From contig JACDUA010000030.1 of NCBI GenBank assembly GCA_013519935.1, forward strand, positions 1 to 48,667: 48,667 nucleotides of DNA. The letters are read 5' to 3'. Made by a program: the position numbers and the translations under genes. This DNA is from Ectothiorhodospiraceae bacterium WFHF3C12. Lineage in GTDB: Bacteria; Pseudomonadota; Gammaproteobacteria; Nitrococcales; Nitrococcaceae. Shown piece after piece: positions 15,771 through 23,981 of the stretch; within the stretch, counting starts at the first letter, position 1, and each line of letters begins with the position of its first letter. Under the pieces are notes generated by a model that had not been told where the DNA came from, made no database searches, and was given only the letters and a program-made list of their open reading frames with translations.

Positions 15771-16167
15771 TCCGCAGCTGAAACCGCAGAGAGCAGCAAC
15801 CGGCGCCGCCCCTTGGGCGACGCCGGTTTTTTTGTTTCATGGACCGCTATGCGGAACTCCTTCGGCGATGTTGCGCTGCAGAAAAATTTCCCCGGGTCAT
15901 TCGCTCTGCTGCAGTGCATCAATCATGTTTTTCCGTACTCGAGCGTACGGCTCAGCGCGGACGTTTCAGGGCTTCCGTTGCGGAATTTCCCGGCTTTTTG
16001 CCTGTTTCCCATCGAGGCTAATAATCCGGCACCGGACCCCCCGTTGTAGTGAAGCGTCGAGTCGGATAATGTTCGGGATACGCAGCCGGCGACAGCCGTC
16101 TGCAAGGGTGCGGCGAGTCCCATCGCCGCCATCGAACTTGCCGGTTTCGGAGGAGAGGAACCCCGTC
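15771..16167. promoter_or_regulatory. Terminator-containing gap between the two binding-protein genes
   Basis: This 397-base gap has no convincing gene. It starts with the terminator at 15799-15837. A dyad CCGTAC/GTACGG is at 15933-15950. TAATAAT at 16019-16025 preceded by TTGCCT at 15998-16003 is a weak promoter candidate (short spacing). The AT content is higher than the surrounding coding sequence, as expected for a promoter plus leader. GGAGGAGAGGAA at about 16149-16160 is the ribosome-binding site of the next gene. Confidence 0.4.
15799..15837 (+). terminator. Rho-independent terminator after binding protein 1
   Basis: ACCGGCGCCGCC and GGCGACGCCGGT pair over 12 bases with one mismatch around a CCTTG loop, followed by seven T (TTTTTTTGTTT). 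It sits 28 bases after the stop codon of the 14511 gene and should separate it from the rest of the transporter genes. Confidence 0.9.
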
Positions 16168-17427
16168 ATGTTCCGCAGAGCAGTACTAAAAAAACTTTCT
16201 GCCATCGCCGCCGGTGTCACGCTGACCGCGGCCGCATCCACGACCGTGTTCGCCCAGGACACCATCCGGGTCGCGTACATTGACCCGCTGTCCGGGCCGT
16301 TCGCCAACGTGGGCGACGCCGGTGCCAAGCACTTCCTGTATGTCGCCGAAATGATCAACGAGAACGGCGGCATCATGGGCAAGGACATCGAGATCATTCC
16401 GTTCGACAACAAGTCCAGCCCGCAGGAGTCCCTGCAGATCCTGCAGAAGGTCGCCGACCAGGGCATCCAGTACATCACCCAGGGTAACGGGTCCCACGTG
16501 GCCGGCGCGCTGATCCAGGGCGTCGAGAAGCACAATGCCCGGAACCCCGACAACCAGATCCTGTTCCTCAACTACGCCGCGGTGAACCCGGACTTCACCA
16601 ACGAGGACTGCAGCTTCTGGCACTTCCGCTTCGACGCCAACGCGGCCATGAAGCTCCAGGCCATCACGGACGTGATCAAGGAGAACCCGGAGACCAAGAA
16701 GCTGTTCCTGATCAACCAGGACTACTCTCATGGTCAGGCGGTCTCGCGGATCACCAAGAACTTCCTGGCCCGCAAGCGCCCGGACATCGAGATCGTCGGC
16801 GACGTGCTTCACCCCATCGGCAAGGTGAAGGACTTCTCGCCGTACATCTCCCAGATCCAGTCCTCCGGCGCTGATACCGTGGTCACCGGTAACTGGGGCA
16901 ACGACCTCAGCCTGCTGGTCAAGGCGGGTTCGGATGCCGGTCTGGATGTCACGTACCACACCTTCTACGCGGGCGGTCTCGGTACGCCGACGGCCATCGG
17001 CGAGTCCGGTGTCGGCAAGGTGACCCAGGTGACGGAGTGGTTCGAGAACCTGGCGGTGCGCGAGAACGCCAAGGAGCTCGAGGACATCCTGGTGGAGTTC
17101 GAGGAGCGTTACCCGGAGATCGAGTTCTACTATCTGCGGGTCCTGCGCCAGATGCAGATGCTGAAGATGGCCGTGGAAGAAGCGGGGAGCACGAATCCCA
17201 AGGACGTGGCCTACGCCATGGAGGGGATGAACATGGACAGCCCGTTCGGGCCGGTGACCATGCGCACCCTGGACCACCAGGTGATCCAGCCGCTCTACAT
17301 CTCGGTGTTCTCCGATGATTACCTCAAGTACGACACCGAGGATACCGGGTTCGGCTGGAAGTACGTGGCCAAGATCAACGCCGAGGACACCGCCGTTCCC
17401 AGCACCTGCGAGATGCAGCGGCCGTAA
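16168..17427 (+). CDS. ABC importer periplasmic binding protein 2, paralogue of the preceding gene
   Basis: 419 residues, the same length as the 14511 product. A signal peptide ends near ASTTVFAQ (residue 29) and the mature part starts DTIRVAYIDPLSGPFAN. From residue about 60 to 250 the two proteins are nearly identical (for example NKSSPQESLQILQKVADQ, and CSFWHFRFDA). They diverge mainly between residues 255 and 350, which in this fold lies in the second half of the protein, before converging again in FGWK and TCEMQRP. DNA identity in the conserved blocks is also high, which implies recent duplication or gene conversion. ATG 16168 follows GGAGGAGAGGAA. It leads into livH, so this copy is the one in cis with the transporter. 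Confidence 0.93.
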   Translation: MFRRAVLKKLSAIAAGVTLTAAASTTVFAQDTIRVAYIDPLSGPFANVGDAGAKHFLYVAEMINENGGIMGKDIEIIPFDNKSSPQESLQILQKVADQGIQYITQGNGSHVAGALIQGVEKHNARNPDNQILFLNYAAVNPDFTNEDCSFWHFRFDANAAMKLQAITDVIKENPETKKLFLINQDYSHGQAVSRITKNFLARKRPDIEIVGDVLHPIGKVKDFSPYISQIQSSGADTVVTGNWGNDLSLLVKAGSDAGLDVTYHTFYAGGLGTPTAIGESGVGKVTQVTEWFENLAVRENAKELEDILVEFEERYPEIEFYYLRVLRQMQMLKMAVEEAGSTNPKDVAYAMEGMNMDSPFGPVTMRTLDHQVIQPLYISVFSDDYLKYDTEDTGFGWKYVAKINAEDTAVPSTCEMQRP

Positions 17428-17436
17428 GACCGCTGA

Positions 17437-17511
17437 GGCCCGCGCCGTCCGGCGCGGGCCCACGCCAGAGCACCCGCCCCCGCCAGCTGCGCCGTGCAGC
17501 GGCCGGGGCGG
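17437..17511 (+). other. Two large hairpins between binding protein 2 and livH
   Basis: GGCCCGCGCC-GTCC-GGCGCGGGCC (17437-17460) is a perfect 10-bp stem. A second stem of about 16 pairs with one mismatch and one bulged base spans 17474-17511, closed by CCGCCCC/GGGGCGG and with a five-base loop. Neither has a T-run. Stems at this place in binding-protein operons are known to protect the upstream mRNA and lower expression of downstream permease genes; that role is inferred here. Confidence 0.6.
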
Positions 17512-17558
17512 CGTGATTATCGTCATTCCGGGGGGCTTTAGTTGGGGAATCCAATTCA

Positions 17559-18509
17559 ATGCTGGAATCACTGATCTTTACCATCTTCAACGGCGTGCTC
17601 TACGGCATGCTGTTGTTCATGCTGGCCAGCGGCCTGACGCTGATATTCGGTATGATGGGCGTGCTGAACTTCGCCCACGCCAGCTTCTACATGCTGGGCG
17701 CCTACTTCGCCTATCAGGTCAGCGTCTTCGCCGGTTTCTGGGCGGCGCTGTTCCTGGCGCCACTCGGTGTCGCGCTGATTGGCGCGCTGACCGAACGCTA
17801 CGGCTTGCGTCAGGTCCACCAGCACGGCCACGTGGCGGAGCTGCTGTTCACGTTCGGCCTGGTTTACGTCATCGAGGAAGTGGTTCACTTGGTCTGGGGG
17901 CGTACCCCGGTCAACTACCAGGTGCCCGAGGCCCTCGATTTCACCCTGTTCACGCTGTTCACCACCGACTTCCCGGCCTATCGGGCGTTCATGCTGGGCG
18001 TGGCGATATTCATGTTCGTGGGTATCTTCCTGCTACTGACGAAGACCCGTATCGGTCAGGTCGTGCAGGCGTCGTTGTCCCATCCCGACATGGTCGGCGC
18101 GCTGGGCCACAACGTGCCGCGGGTGTTCACCCTGGTGTTCGCCTTTGGTTGCGCCCTGGCGGGCCTTGCCGGCGTCATCGCCGGAAACTATTTCATCACG
18201 GAGCCGGGCATGGCCTGGAACATGGGGCCGATCGTCTTCGTGGTGGTGGTCTTCGGCGGATTGGGCTCGCTCGGAGGTGCCCTGGTCGGCTCGTTGATCA
18301 TCGGCCTGGCGCAGACCTTCGCCGTACAGATGACCTTCTCCATCGCCAGTGTCCTGGCCGACATGGGGCTGGCGATCTCCGAAGATGCCTTCCTCAGTGG
18401 CTTCTGGTTCCTGGAGCTCTCGCGTATTGGCCCCATGCTGCCGTACCTGCTGCTGGTGCTGATGCTGATTTTCCGCCCGCGCGGACTCATGGGCACGCGT
18501 GCGGACTGA
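17559..18509 (+). CDS. livH: ABC importer permease LivH
   Basis: A 316-residue inner-membrane permease of the LivH family, one of two membrane subunits of a branched-chain-amino-acid-type importer. GMLLFMLASGLTLIFGMMGV followed by LNFAHASFYMLGAYFAY is the family-specific first helix pair. About eight helices follow, and the coupling-helix region GHNVPRVFTLVFAFGCALAG is conserved. A GGGGA precedes the ATG at 11 bases. It is 131 bases downstream of binding protein 2 and 16 bases upstream of livM. The ending (FRPRGLMGTRAD) is family-typical. Confidence 0.94.
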   Translation: MLESLIFTIFNGVLYGMLLFMLASGLTLIFGMMGVLNFAHASFYMLGAYFAYQVSVFAGFWAALFLAPLGVALIGALTERYGLRQVHQHGHVAELLFTFGLVYVIEEVVHLVWGRTPVNYQVPEALDFTLFTLFTTDFPAYRAFMLGVAIFMFVGIFLLLTKTRIGQVVQASLSHPDMVGALGHNVPRVFTLVFAFGCALAGLAGVIAGNYFITEPGMAWNMGPIVFVVVVFGGLGSLGGALVGSLIIGLAQTFAVQMTFSIASVLADMGLAISEDAFLSGFWFLELSRIGPMLPYLLLVLMLIFRPRGLMGTRAD

Positions 18510-18525
18510 TGGGGGCCCGTGAATC

Positions 18526-19839
18526 ATGACCGAGGAAACGATGCAACAAACTGCTAAATCACAGCCGGGCGCGGCCGTCGGGTTCCTGCGCCGGTACTCG
18601 CTATGGATCGCCGCGGCGGTCGTTGTGCTCGTACTGCCCTATATCTTCACCTCGGGCAGTTCCATCTCCATGATGAGCCAGATGGGCGTCATGGTGGTAT
18701 TCGCCCTGTCCTACAACATGCTGCTGGGCCAGGGGGGCATGCTCTCCTTTGGTCACGCGGTGTATTTCGGCCTGGGCGGGTTTTTCACGCTGCACGCCAT
18801 CAACGGTGTCAACAACGGGGCCTGGAGCTTCCCGCTGGAGCTCATGCCGTTGGTTGGCGGCCTCGGTGGGCTGGCCTTCGGCATCATTTTCGGCTGGATC
18901 TCCACCAAGCGGGCGGGCGTGACCTTCGCCCTCATTTCCCTGGGCATCGGTGAGCTGGTCGCGGCCAGTGCGCAGATGTTCACGGACTTCTTCGGCGGCG
19001 AGGGCGGTATCTCCACGAACCGGGTAACGGCCGCCAACGAGGCGTCGATTTTCGGCTTCAATTATGGCCCGCAGATCGATATCTACTACCTGGTGGTCGT
19101 ATGGGCCTTTCTCGCCACCATCCTGATTTACCTGCTGACCAAGACGCCGCTGGGGCGCATGGCCAACGCCGTGCGGGATAACCCGGAGCGGGCCCAGTTC
19201 GTCGGCTACAACCCGCGCATGGTGCGTTTCGCGCAGTTCTCGCTGTCCGGCTTCTTCGCGGGTCTCGCCGGTGGGTTGTTCGCCATCATGTTCGAGATCC
19301 TGACGGCCGAGAACCTGGGCGCCATCCAGTCCGGGTCGGTGTTGCTGATGACCTACATCGGCGGTATCGGTATCTTCTTCGGGCCGATCATCGGTGCCAT
19401 CCTGATCACCTGGCTGCAGACATCGCTTAGCGCCTTCAGTGAAGCCTGGGTGCTGTATTTCGGGTTGATGTTCGTGTTCATGGTGATGTACGCGCCCTTC
19501 GGCATCTCGGGCATCATCATGCAGCACTATCTGCCCTACAAGACCGGCCTGTTGAAGCGGCTGCTGCCCGCGTATGGCATCGCGGTCATCCCCACGCTGA
19601 TCCTGCTCGTCGGCGCGGTGAGCATCGTCGAGATGGGCTATCACATCTCCACCTCCTACCTGCCCTCGCGGCCTATGGATCTGTTCTGGGTGTCCGTCGT
19701 GGCGACGAACGCTTGGTCCTGGATCATCGCCGGCGCGATCTTCGTGGCGGGCGTTTTCGCCTGCCGCTGGAGTTACCGCAAGGTGGGCCGGGCCTGGGAT
19801 GACGTGAACGAAACCTTGGTAGAGAGGGGGCTGGCATGA
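18526..19839 (+). CDS. livM: ABC importer permease LivM with C-terminal membrane extension
   Basis: The second permease subunit, 437 residues if the first ATG is used. A second in-frame ATG at 18541, preceded by GAGGAAACG, has the better ribosome-binding site and may be the real start (432 residues). The core shows GQGGMLSFGHAVYFGLGGFF, the family motif after helix 2, and GRMANAVRDNPERAQFVGYN, the cytoplasmic coupling loop. After the usual end of the permease near residue 335, about 100 further residues contain two more hydrophobic stretches (IAVIPTLILLVGAVSIVEMG and ATNAWSWIIAGAIFVAGVFA). I do not know their role. The gene overlaps livG by four bases (ATGA). Confidence 0.92.
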   Translation: MTEETMQQTAKSQPGAAVGFLRRYSLWIAAAVVVLVLPYIFTSGSSISMMSQMGVMVVFALSYNMLLGQGGMLSFGHAVYFGLGGFFTLHAINGVNNGAWSFPLELMPLVGGLGGLAFGIIFGWISTKRAGVTFALISLGIGELVAASAQMFTDFFGGEGGISTNRVTAANEASIFGFNYGPQIDIYYLVVVWAFLATILIYLLTKTPLGRMANAVRDNPERAQFVGYNPRMVRFAQFSLSGFFAGLAGGLFAIMFEILTAENLGAIQSGSVLLMTYIGGIGIFFGPIIGAILITWLQTSLSAFSEAWVLYFGLMFVFMVMYAPFGISGIIMQHYLPYKTGLLKRLLPAYGIAVIPTLILLVGAVSIVEMGYHISTSYLPSRPMDLFWVSVVATNAWSWIIAGAIFVAGVFACRWSYRKVGRAWDDVNETLVERGLA

Positions 19840-20594
19840 GTCACGACGCACTGACGCTAACCAACGTACACAAGCGCTTCGGCCCGGCGCACATCATCCG
19901 TGGGGTGGATCTGAACATCCCCGAGGGTGAGCGCCATGCGATCATCGGGCCCAACGGCGCGGGCAAGTCCACGCTGTTCAACCTGATCAGCGGACGGTTC
20001 GATATCAGCGACGGCGAGATTCGCCTGCATGGCGAGGCGATCAACGGTCTGCCGCCACACCTGATCAACCGCAAGAAGCTCAGCCGGAGCTTCCAGATCA
20101 CCAACCTGTTCCAGCGCATGACCGTGTTCGAGAACCTGCGCTGCGCCCTGCTGTGGGCCCACGGTTACGGGTATTCGTTCTGGAAGATGGTCGAGAGCCA
20201 GAAGGCCCTGAACGAGGAAGCCGAGCAGCTGCTGGAGAAGATTCACCTTCAGGACAAGCGCAATACCATGGCTTCGCTGCTGTCCTACGCCGATCAGCGT
20301 GCCCTCGAGATCGGCACCACCATCGCCGGCGGCGCCAACGTCATCCTCCTGGACGAGCCCACCGCGGGCATGAGTCATACCGAGACGGACTATGCGGTGC
20401 AACTCATCCGCGAGGTGACCGAGGACAAGACGCTGATCATGGTGGAGCACGACATGGGGGTGGTCTTCGACATCGCCGACCGCATTAGCGTGCTGGTCTA
20501 CGGCGAGATCATCGCCACCGATGTACCCGAAAAGATTCGCGGCAATGCCAGGGTGCAAGAGGCCTATCTCGGGACCGGGGAGGACGCGGCGTAA
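19836..20594 (+). CDS. livG: ABC importer ATPase LivG
   Basis: A 252-residue nucleotide-binding subunit. Walker A is GPNGAGKST near residue 40, the Q-loop region is RSFQITNLFQRMTVFENLRC, the signature region reads LLSYADQRALEIG, Walker B is VILLDEPTAGMS and the switch histidine is in MVEHDMGVVF. It has the family's extended helical subdomain. The signature LSYADQR departs from the classic LSGGQ, a change common in LivG proteins (LSYGDQR/LPYGLQR type). Start and stop overlap livM and livF, so expression is translationally coupled. Confidence 0.95.
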   Translation: MSHDALTLTNVHKRFGPAHIIRGVDLNIPEGERHAIIGPNGAGKSTLFNLISGRFDISDGEIRLHGEAINGLPPHLINRKKLSRSFQITNLFQRMTVFENLRCALLWAHGYGYSFWKMVESQKALNEEAEQLLEKIHLQDKRNTMASLLSYADQRALEIGTTIAGGANVILLDEPTAGMSHTETDYAVQLIREVTEDKTLIMVEHDMGVVFDIADRISVLVYGEIIATDVPEKIRGNARVQEAYLGTGEDAA

Positions 20595-21289
20595 TGCTTG
20601 AAGTCAAGGGTCTTCACGCCTTCTATGGCAAGAGTCATATTCTGCACGGCGTGGACATGAACATCGGCAAGGGCGAGATCGTCTCGCTGCTGGGCCGCAA
20701 CGGCGTGGGCCGCACGACCACCTGCAAGTCCATCATGGGCCTGGTGGAACCGGTCGGGAACATCACCTACAACGGCGAGAAAATCAGCGGCATGGAGCCG
20801 CATCAGATCGCCCATCGCGGTATCGGCTACGTCCCCGAGGACCGGCTGATATTCCCGGGCCTGACCACCCGTCAGAACCTGGAGCTGGGCATGAAAAAGA
20901 GCGGCCAGGAAGGCCGCTGGAAGCTGGACGACGCGTACAAGCTCTTTCCGCGTCTGGAGGAGCGGGCCGAAACGCCCGCCGAGGTGCTCTCCGGCGGCGA
21001 GCAGCAGATGCTGACCATGTGCCGGACGCTGATGGGCGATCCCGAGCTGATCATGATCGACGAGCCCACCGAGGGGCTGGCGCCCCAGATCGTCAAGCAG
21101 GTGGGTGAGTTCCTCGAACAGATCGCCTCCAGCGGCATGTCGGTGCTGCTCATCGAGCAGAAGCTCAGCATCGCCCTGAAGGTCTCCCAGCGCCTTTACG
21201 TCATGGGCCACGGCGAGATCGTCTTCGAGGGCACGCCGAGCGATCTGGAAGCCAACGAGAGCGTCCGCAAGGAGTGGCTCGAGGTCTGA
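20594..21289 (+). CDS. livF: ABC importer ATPase LivF with Arg in place of the Walker A Lys
   Basis: A 231-residue nucleotide-binding subunit, pairing with LivG. The phosphate loop reads GRNGVGRTTT: Arg40 replaces the lysine that normally contacts the ATP phosphates. All other motifs are intact: signature LSGGEQQ, Walker B LIMIDEPTEGLAP and a switch segment VLLIEQKLS (Gln-Lys in place of the His, which is normal for LivF). The start codon overlaps the livG stop by one base (TAATG). A perfect terminator closes the operon. The substitution may be tolerated by a degenerate site in an asymmetric ATPase pair; I believe some relatives share it, but an alignment is needed. Confidence 0.94.
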   Translation: MLEVKGLHAFYGKSHILHGVDMNIGKGEIVSLLGRNGVGRTTTCKSIMGLVEPVGNITYNGEKISGMEPHQIAHRGIGYVPEDRLIFPGLTTRQNLELGMKKSGQEGRWKLDDAYKLFPRLEERAETPAEVLSGGEQQMLTMCRTLMGDPELIMIDEPTEGLAPQIVKQVGEFLEQIASSGMSVLLIEQKLSIALKVSQRLYVMGHGEIVFEGTPSDLEANESVRKEWLEV

Positions 21290-21318
21290 CCCGGTCTCCC
21301 GGTCCAAGATCCACGACC

Positions 21319-21348
21319 ACGGGCCCGCATCGCGGGCCCGTTTTTTTT
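21319..21348 (+). terminator. Rho-independent terminator of the liv operon
   Basis: ACGGGCCCGC (21319-21328) and GCGGGCCCGT (21332-21341) form a perfect 10-bp stem with a three-base loop, followed by a run of eight T (21341-21348). It lies 30 bases after the livF stop codon. Confidence 0.95.
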
Positions 21349-21475
21349 CGTGTGCGTCCGAAGCCGTGACCTCACCCCGTGACCGGGTTCCGGACTTTGT
21401 GCCCCGCGCCCGCCTAGACTCGATCCCCTGAGGGCGTCGGCAAGCGCCGATGCCTTCCCTGGCCGCGGGCGGGCC

Positions 21476-21502
21476 TCAAGCCCCGCCGTCGGCGGCCGAT
21501 AA
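21476..21502 (+). promoter_or_regulatory. Sigma-28 (FliA) promoter for the chemoreceptor
   Basis: TCAAGCCC (21476-21483), an 11-base spacer, then GCCGATAA (21495-21502). The -10 is a perfect match to the FliA consensus GCCGATAA and the -35 core TCAAG is the usual variant of TAAAG; the spacing is exactly that of FliA promoters. The chemoreceptor ATG is 38 bases further on. The gene is therefore probably part of the late flagellar regulon. Confidence 0.82.
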
Positions 21503-21539
21503 GACCCTGTAGAAGGGCACGTAAGCACGGGGGGAAAAG

Positions 21540-23522
21540 ATGAAAATGAAGCTTGCGGGGATCCGCTCCGGCGCCTTCGGCATCCGCGCCAAGGTGCTGG
21601 CGGCGCCGTTGATCATACTGGTCGCCTTTGTCGGCGTGGGGGTGTTCACCATCTCCCATTTTCGCGGTCTGGAGCACCAGGTCGGCACCGTCTCCGACGA
21701 GGTGGCGCCCGAGTCGGCCATGGTCAACGACCTCATCGCCGCGCTCAACGACATGCGCATGGCCGTCTCCGGCTACATGTCCACACGCGCCCAGAGTCAG
21801 GCGGAACAGTTCAACGAGGCCGACAGCCGTTTCCAGGCCCTGCTGGCCAAGGCCGACGAGCGCATGTCGGACGTGCAGCGCCAGTCCATGATCGACGAGA
21901 TCCAGACCACGCTGGAGCGCTACGAGAGCGTGGTGAGCGACGAGCTGTTGCCCACCGGTCAGCGGGTTACCAAGCTCGTCGACCAGCTGGAGGAAACCGG
22001 CAAGAGCCTGGAGCGCAGCCTCAAGGGCGTCGGCGAGACGGCCCGCTACTCCGCGAATAACGAGCTCTCCGCCGAGGCCGAGGCCGCGGCCCGTGACGCC
22101 ATGAGCGCGCGCATGGGCGCACAGCAGTATCTGCTCTCGCCCTCGCCCATCAACAAGAGCAACACCATGGTGGCCGTGGCGACCTTGGAGACCCGCGTGT
22201 CCAGTATCGCCGAGGAGATGGGCGATACCCGGGAGCTGAAGGCCGCACAGAAAGCCCTCGAGAGTTACAGGAGCGATTTCAAGGCCCTCACCGAGGCGCT
22301 ACCGGCCCTTCGTGCCGCAAAGACCGAGCAACTGGACCAGATCGGCCCGCAGATCGCAGGTCAGGCTCGTGAGCTGCAGGACGCGACCTACGGCATGCTG
22401 GAAACCCTGGCCGCCGACGCCAGCGGGGCCTCGGCCACCGCGATTCGCGTGCAGATCATCATCATGGTGGTGGCCGCCATCGGTGGCGTCGCCCTGGCGC
22501 TGCTGATCAGCCGTACCGTCGTGCGGCCGGTGAAACAGGCGAGCGACGAGATCGGCGCCCTGCTGGCCGACATCAAGGCGGGGCACGCGGACCTGAACCA
22601 GCGCCTGACCGTGACCAGCCGCGACGAGGTGGGCTCGTTCATTGGCGCGGTGAACGAGTTCCTGGACACCCTCCAGGAGGTGATCGAGTCCATTTCCGGC
22701 GCCACCCAGCGCCTGGCCCAGTCCGCCACCAGCCTGTCCCAGGTAACGGATCGCACCCGTCAGGGCTCGGAAGAACAGCGCGGCGAGATCGAACAGGTGG
22801 CCACGGCCATGAACGAGATGGCCGCCACCGCCGAGGAGATCGCCCGCAACACGGCGGACACGGCCTCGGCGGCGGAGCAGTCCACCAAGGCCACCGACAA
22901 GGGCCGGGGCGTGGTCAACCAGACCGTCGACGCCATCGACAGTCTCGCCGTGCAGGTGGAACAGGGCGCCGCCACCGTGCTGAAGCTCCAGGAGGAGTCG
23001 GATGCCATCGGCAAGGTCCTGGACGTGATCCGGGAGGTGGCCGAGCAGACCAACCTGCTCGCCCTGAACGCGGCGATCGAGGCCTCCCGGGCCGGCGACG
23101 CCGGCCGCGGTTTTGCCGTCGTGGCCGACGAGGTGCGCAACCTGGCGAGCCGGGTGCAGGATTCAACCCAGGAGATCGAGCAGATCATCGACCGTCTTCA
23201 GGCAGGCGCCCGCGAGGCGGCCAAGACGATGAACGAGTCCCAGGAATCGGCCAAGCGCACCGTGGAACGCGCTTCCGAGGCGGGGGACGCCTTGTCGATG
23301 ATCGCCGAGGGCATCAACCGCATCAACGATATGGCCACCCAGATCGCCAATGCCGCCGAGGAACAGACGGCGACGGCCGAGAACATCAACCAGAGCGTGC
23401 TCAAGGCCAACAAGATCGTCGACGACGTCAGCAAGGACATCCAGACCGTCAGCTCCAGCAGCACCGAGCTCAACCAGATGAGCGACGAGCTGCGTCAGCT
23501 CGTGTCCCGGTTCCGCGCCTGA
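21540..23522 (+). CDS. Methyl-accepting chemotaxis protein
   Basis: A 660-residue chemoreceptor that controls CheA through CheW. A membrane helix at about residues 16-42 is followed by a mostly helical periplasmic sensor of some 250 residues, a second helix near 302-327 ([20 protein letters not shown]), a HAMP linker and a long coiled-coil signalling domain. The kinase-contact tip is visible as [20 protein letters not shown] and [12 protein letters not shown]. The sensor size and helical character fit a four-helix or bimodular helical (HBM-like) domain, but no ligand motif can be read. No CheR-docking pentapeptide is present at the C terminus, which ends [10 protein letters not shown]. It is monocistronic: a FliA promoter lies in front and a large inverted repeat behind. 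Confidence 0.95.
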   Translation: MKMKLAGIRSGAFGIRAKVLAAPLIILVAFVGVGVFTISHFRGLEHQVGTVSDEVAPESAMVNDLIAALNDMRMAVSGYMSTRAQSQAEQFNEADSRFQALLAKADERMSDVQRQSMIDEIQTTLERYESVVSDELLPTGQRVTKLVDQLEETGKSLERSLKGVGETARYSANNELSAEAEAAARDAMSARMGAQQYLLSPSPINKSNTMVAVATLETRVSSIAEEMGDTRELKAAQKALESYRSDFKALTEALPALRAAKTEQLDQIGPQIAGQARELQDATYGMLETLAADASGASATAIRVQIIIMVVAAIGGVALALLISRTVVRPVKQASDEIGALLADIKAGHADLNQRLTVTSRDEVGSFIGAVNEFLDTLQEVIESISGATQRLAQSATSLSQVTDRTRQGSEEQRGEIEQVATAMNEMAATAEEIARNTADTASAAEQSTKATDKGRGVVNQTVDAIDSLAVQVEQGAATVLKLQEESDAIGKVLDVIREVAEQTNLLALNAAIEASRAGDAGRGFAVVADEVRNLASRVQDSTQEIEQIIDRLQAGAREAAKTMNESQESAKRTVERASEAGDALSMIAEGINRINDMATQIANAAEEQTATAENINQSVLKANKIVDDVSKDIQTVSSSSTELNQMSDELRQLVSRFRA

Positions 23523-23981
23523 CGGAGATATACCGCTCGCGGCCAGGGGCCGCTCCTACGGGTCAACCAGGGCACCTGTAGGAGCGGCCCCTGGCCGCGA
23601 CCCGGTTCCAGGTGGCCTTGAGCGCCATCGCGCCTTAGGGCGCCTGCCTATCCGCCATTTCCAGCATCTGGTGGGAGCGCGGATCCCGGCGCCATCGGGA
23701 TGCCTGCCACCTTCAGGTTTTTCGCGGCGAGGACGCCGCTCCCACGCGGGCTTCATACGGCCGTAGGAGCGGCCCCCGGCCGCGAACCTTTAGTCCATGT
23801 CGGTGCACCGTCCGGGCATCGCCCCAGCCGAAAGGCCGGCATCCGGCTGTGGGAGCGGCGTCCCCGCCGCGATGGGGTGCCAGTGCGGCTCCCGTCGCGG
23901 CGAGTTCACCGCGCCCACGGCGCCTCGGCCCCCTCGGGGCCGTAGGAGCGGCCCCTGGCCGCGAACCCATGGTCCCCGCTA
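23523..23981. repeat. Gene-free REP-like cluster, two element types
   Basis: This 459-base gap has no gene. Six REP-like elements of 23-24 bases are readable. Type A (GTAGGAGCGG, variable loop, CCGCGA): 23537-23559 minus, 23578-23600 plus, 23763-23785 plus, 23942-23964 plus. Type B (GTGGGAGCGGCG, CGCCGCGA): 23722-23745 minus, 23849-23872 plus. Each contains a small internal stem of the GCGGC/GCCGC kind. A further degenerate copy starts at 23670. They resemble the REP elements common in gammaproteobacteria. No transposase (RAYT) gene is in the window. Confidence 0.85.
23537..23600. repeat. Perfect 23-bp inverted pair of type A REP elements
   Basis: The first two type A copies are exact inverted copies with an 18-base loop between them, starting 14 bases after the chemoreceptor stop. 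As RNA this would be a 23-bp hairpin, able to stabilise the 3' end or help terminate, although no T-run follows. Confidence 0.8.
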
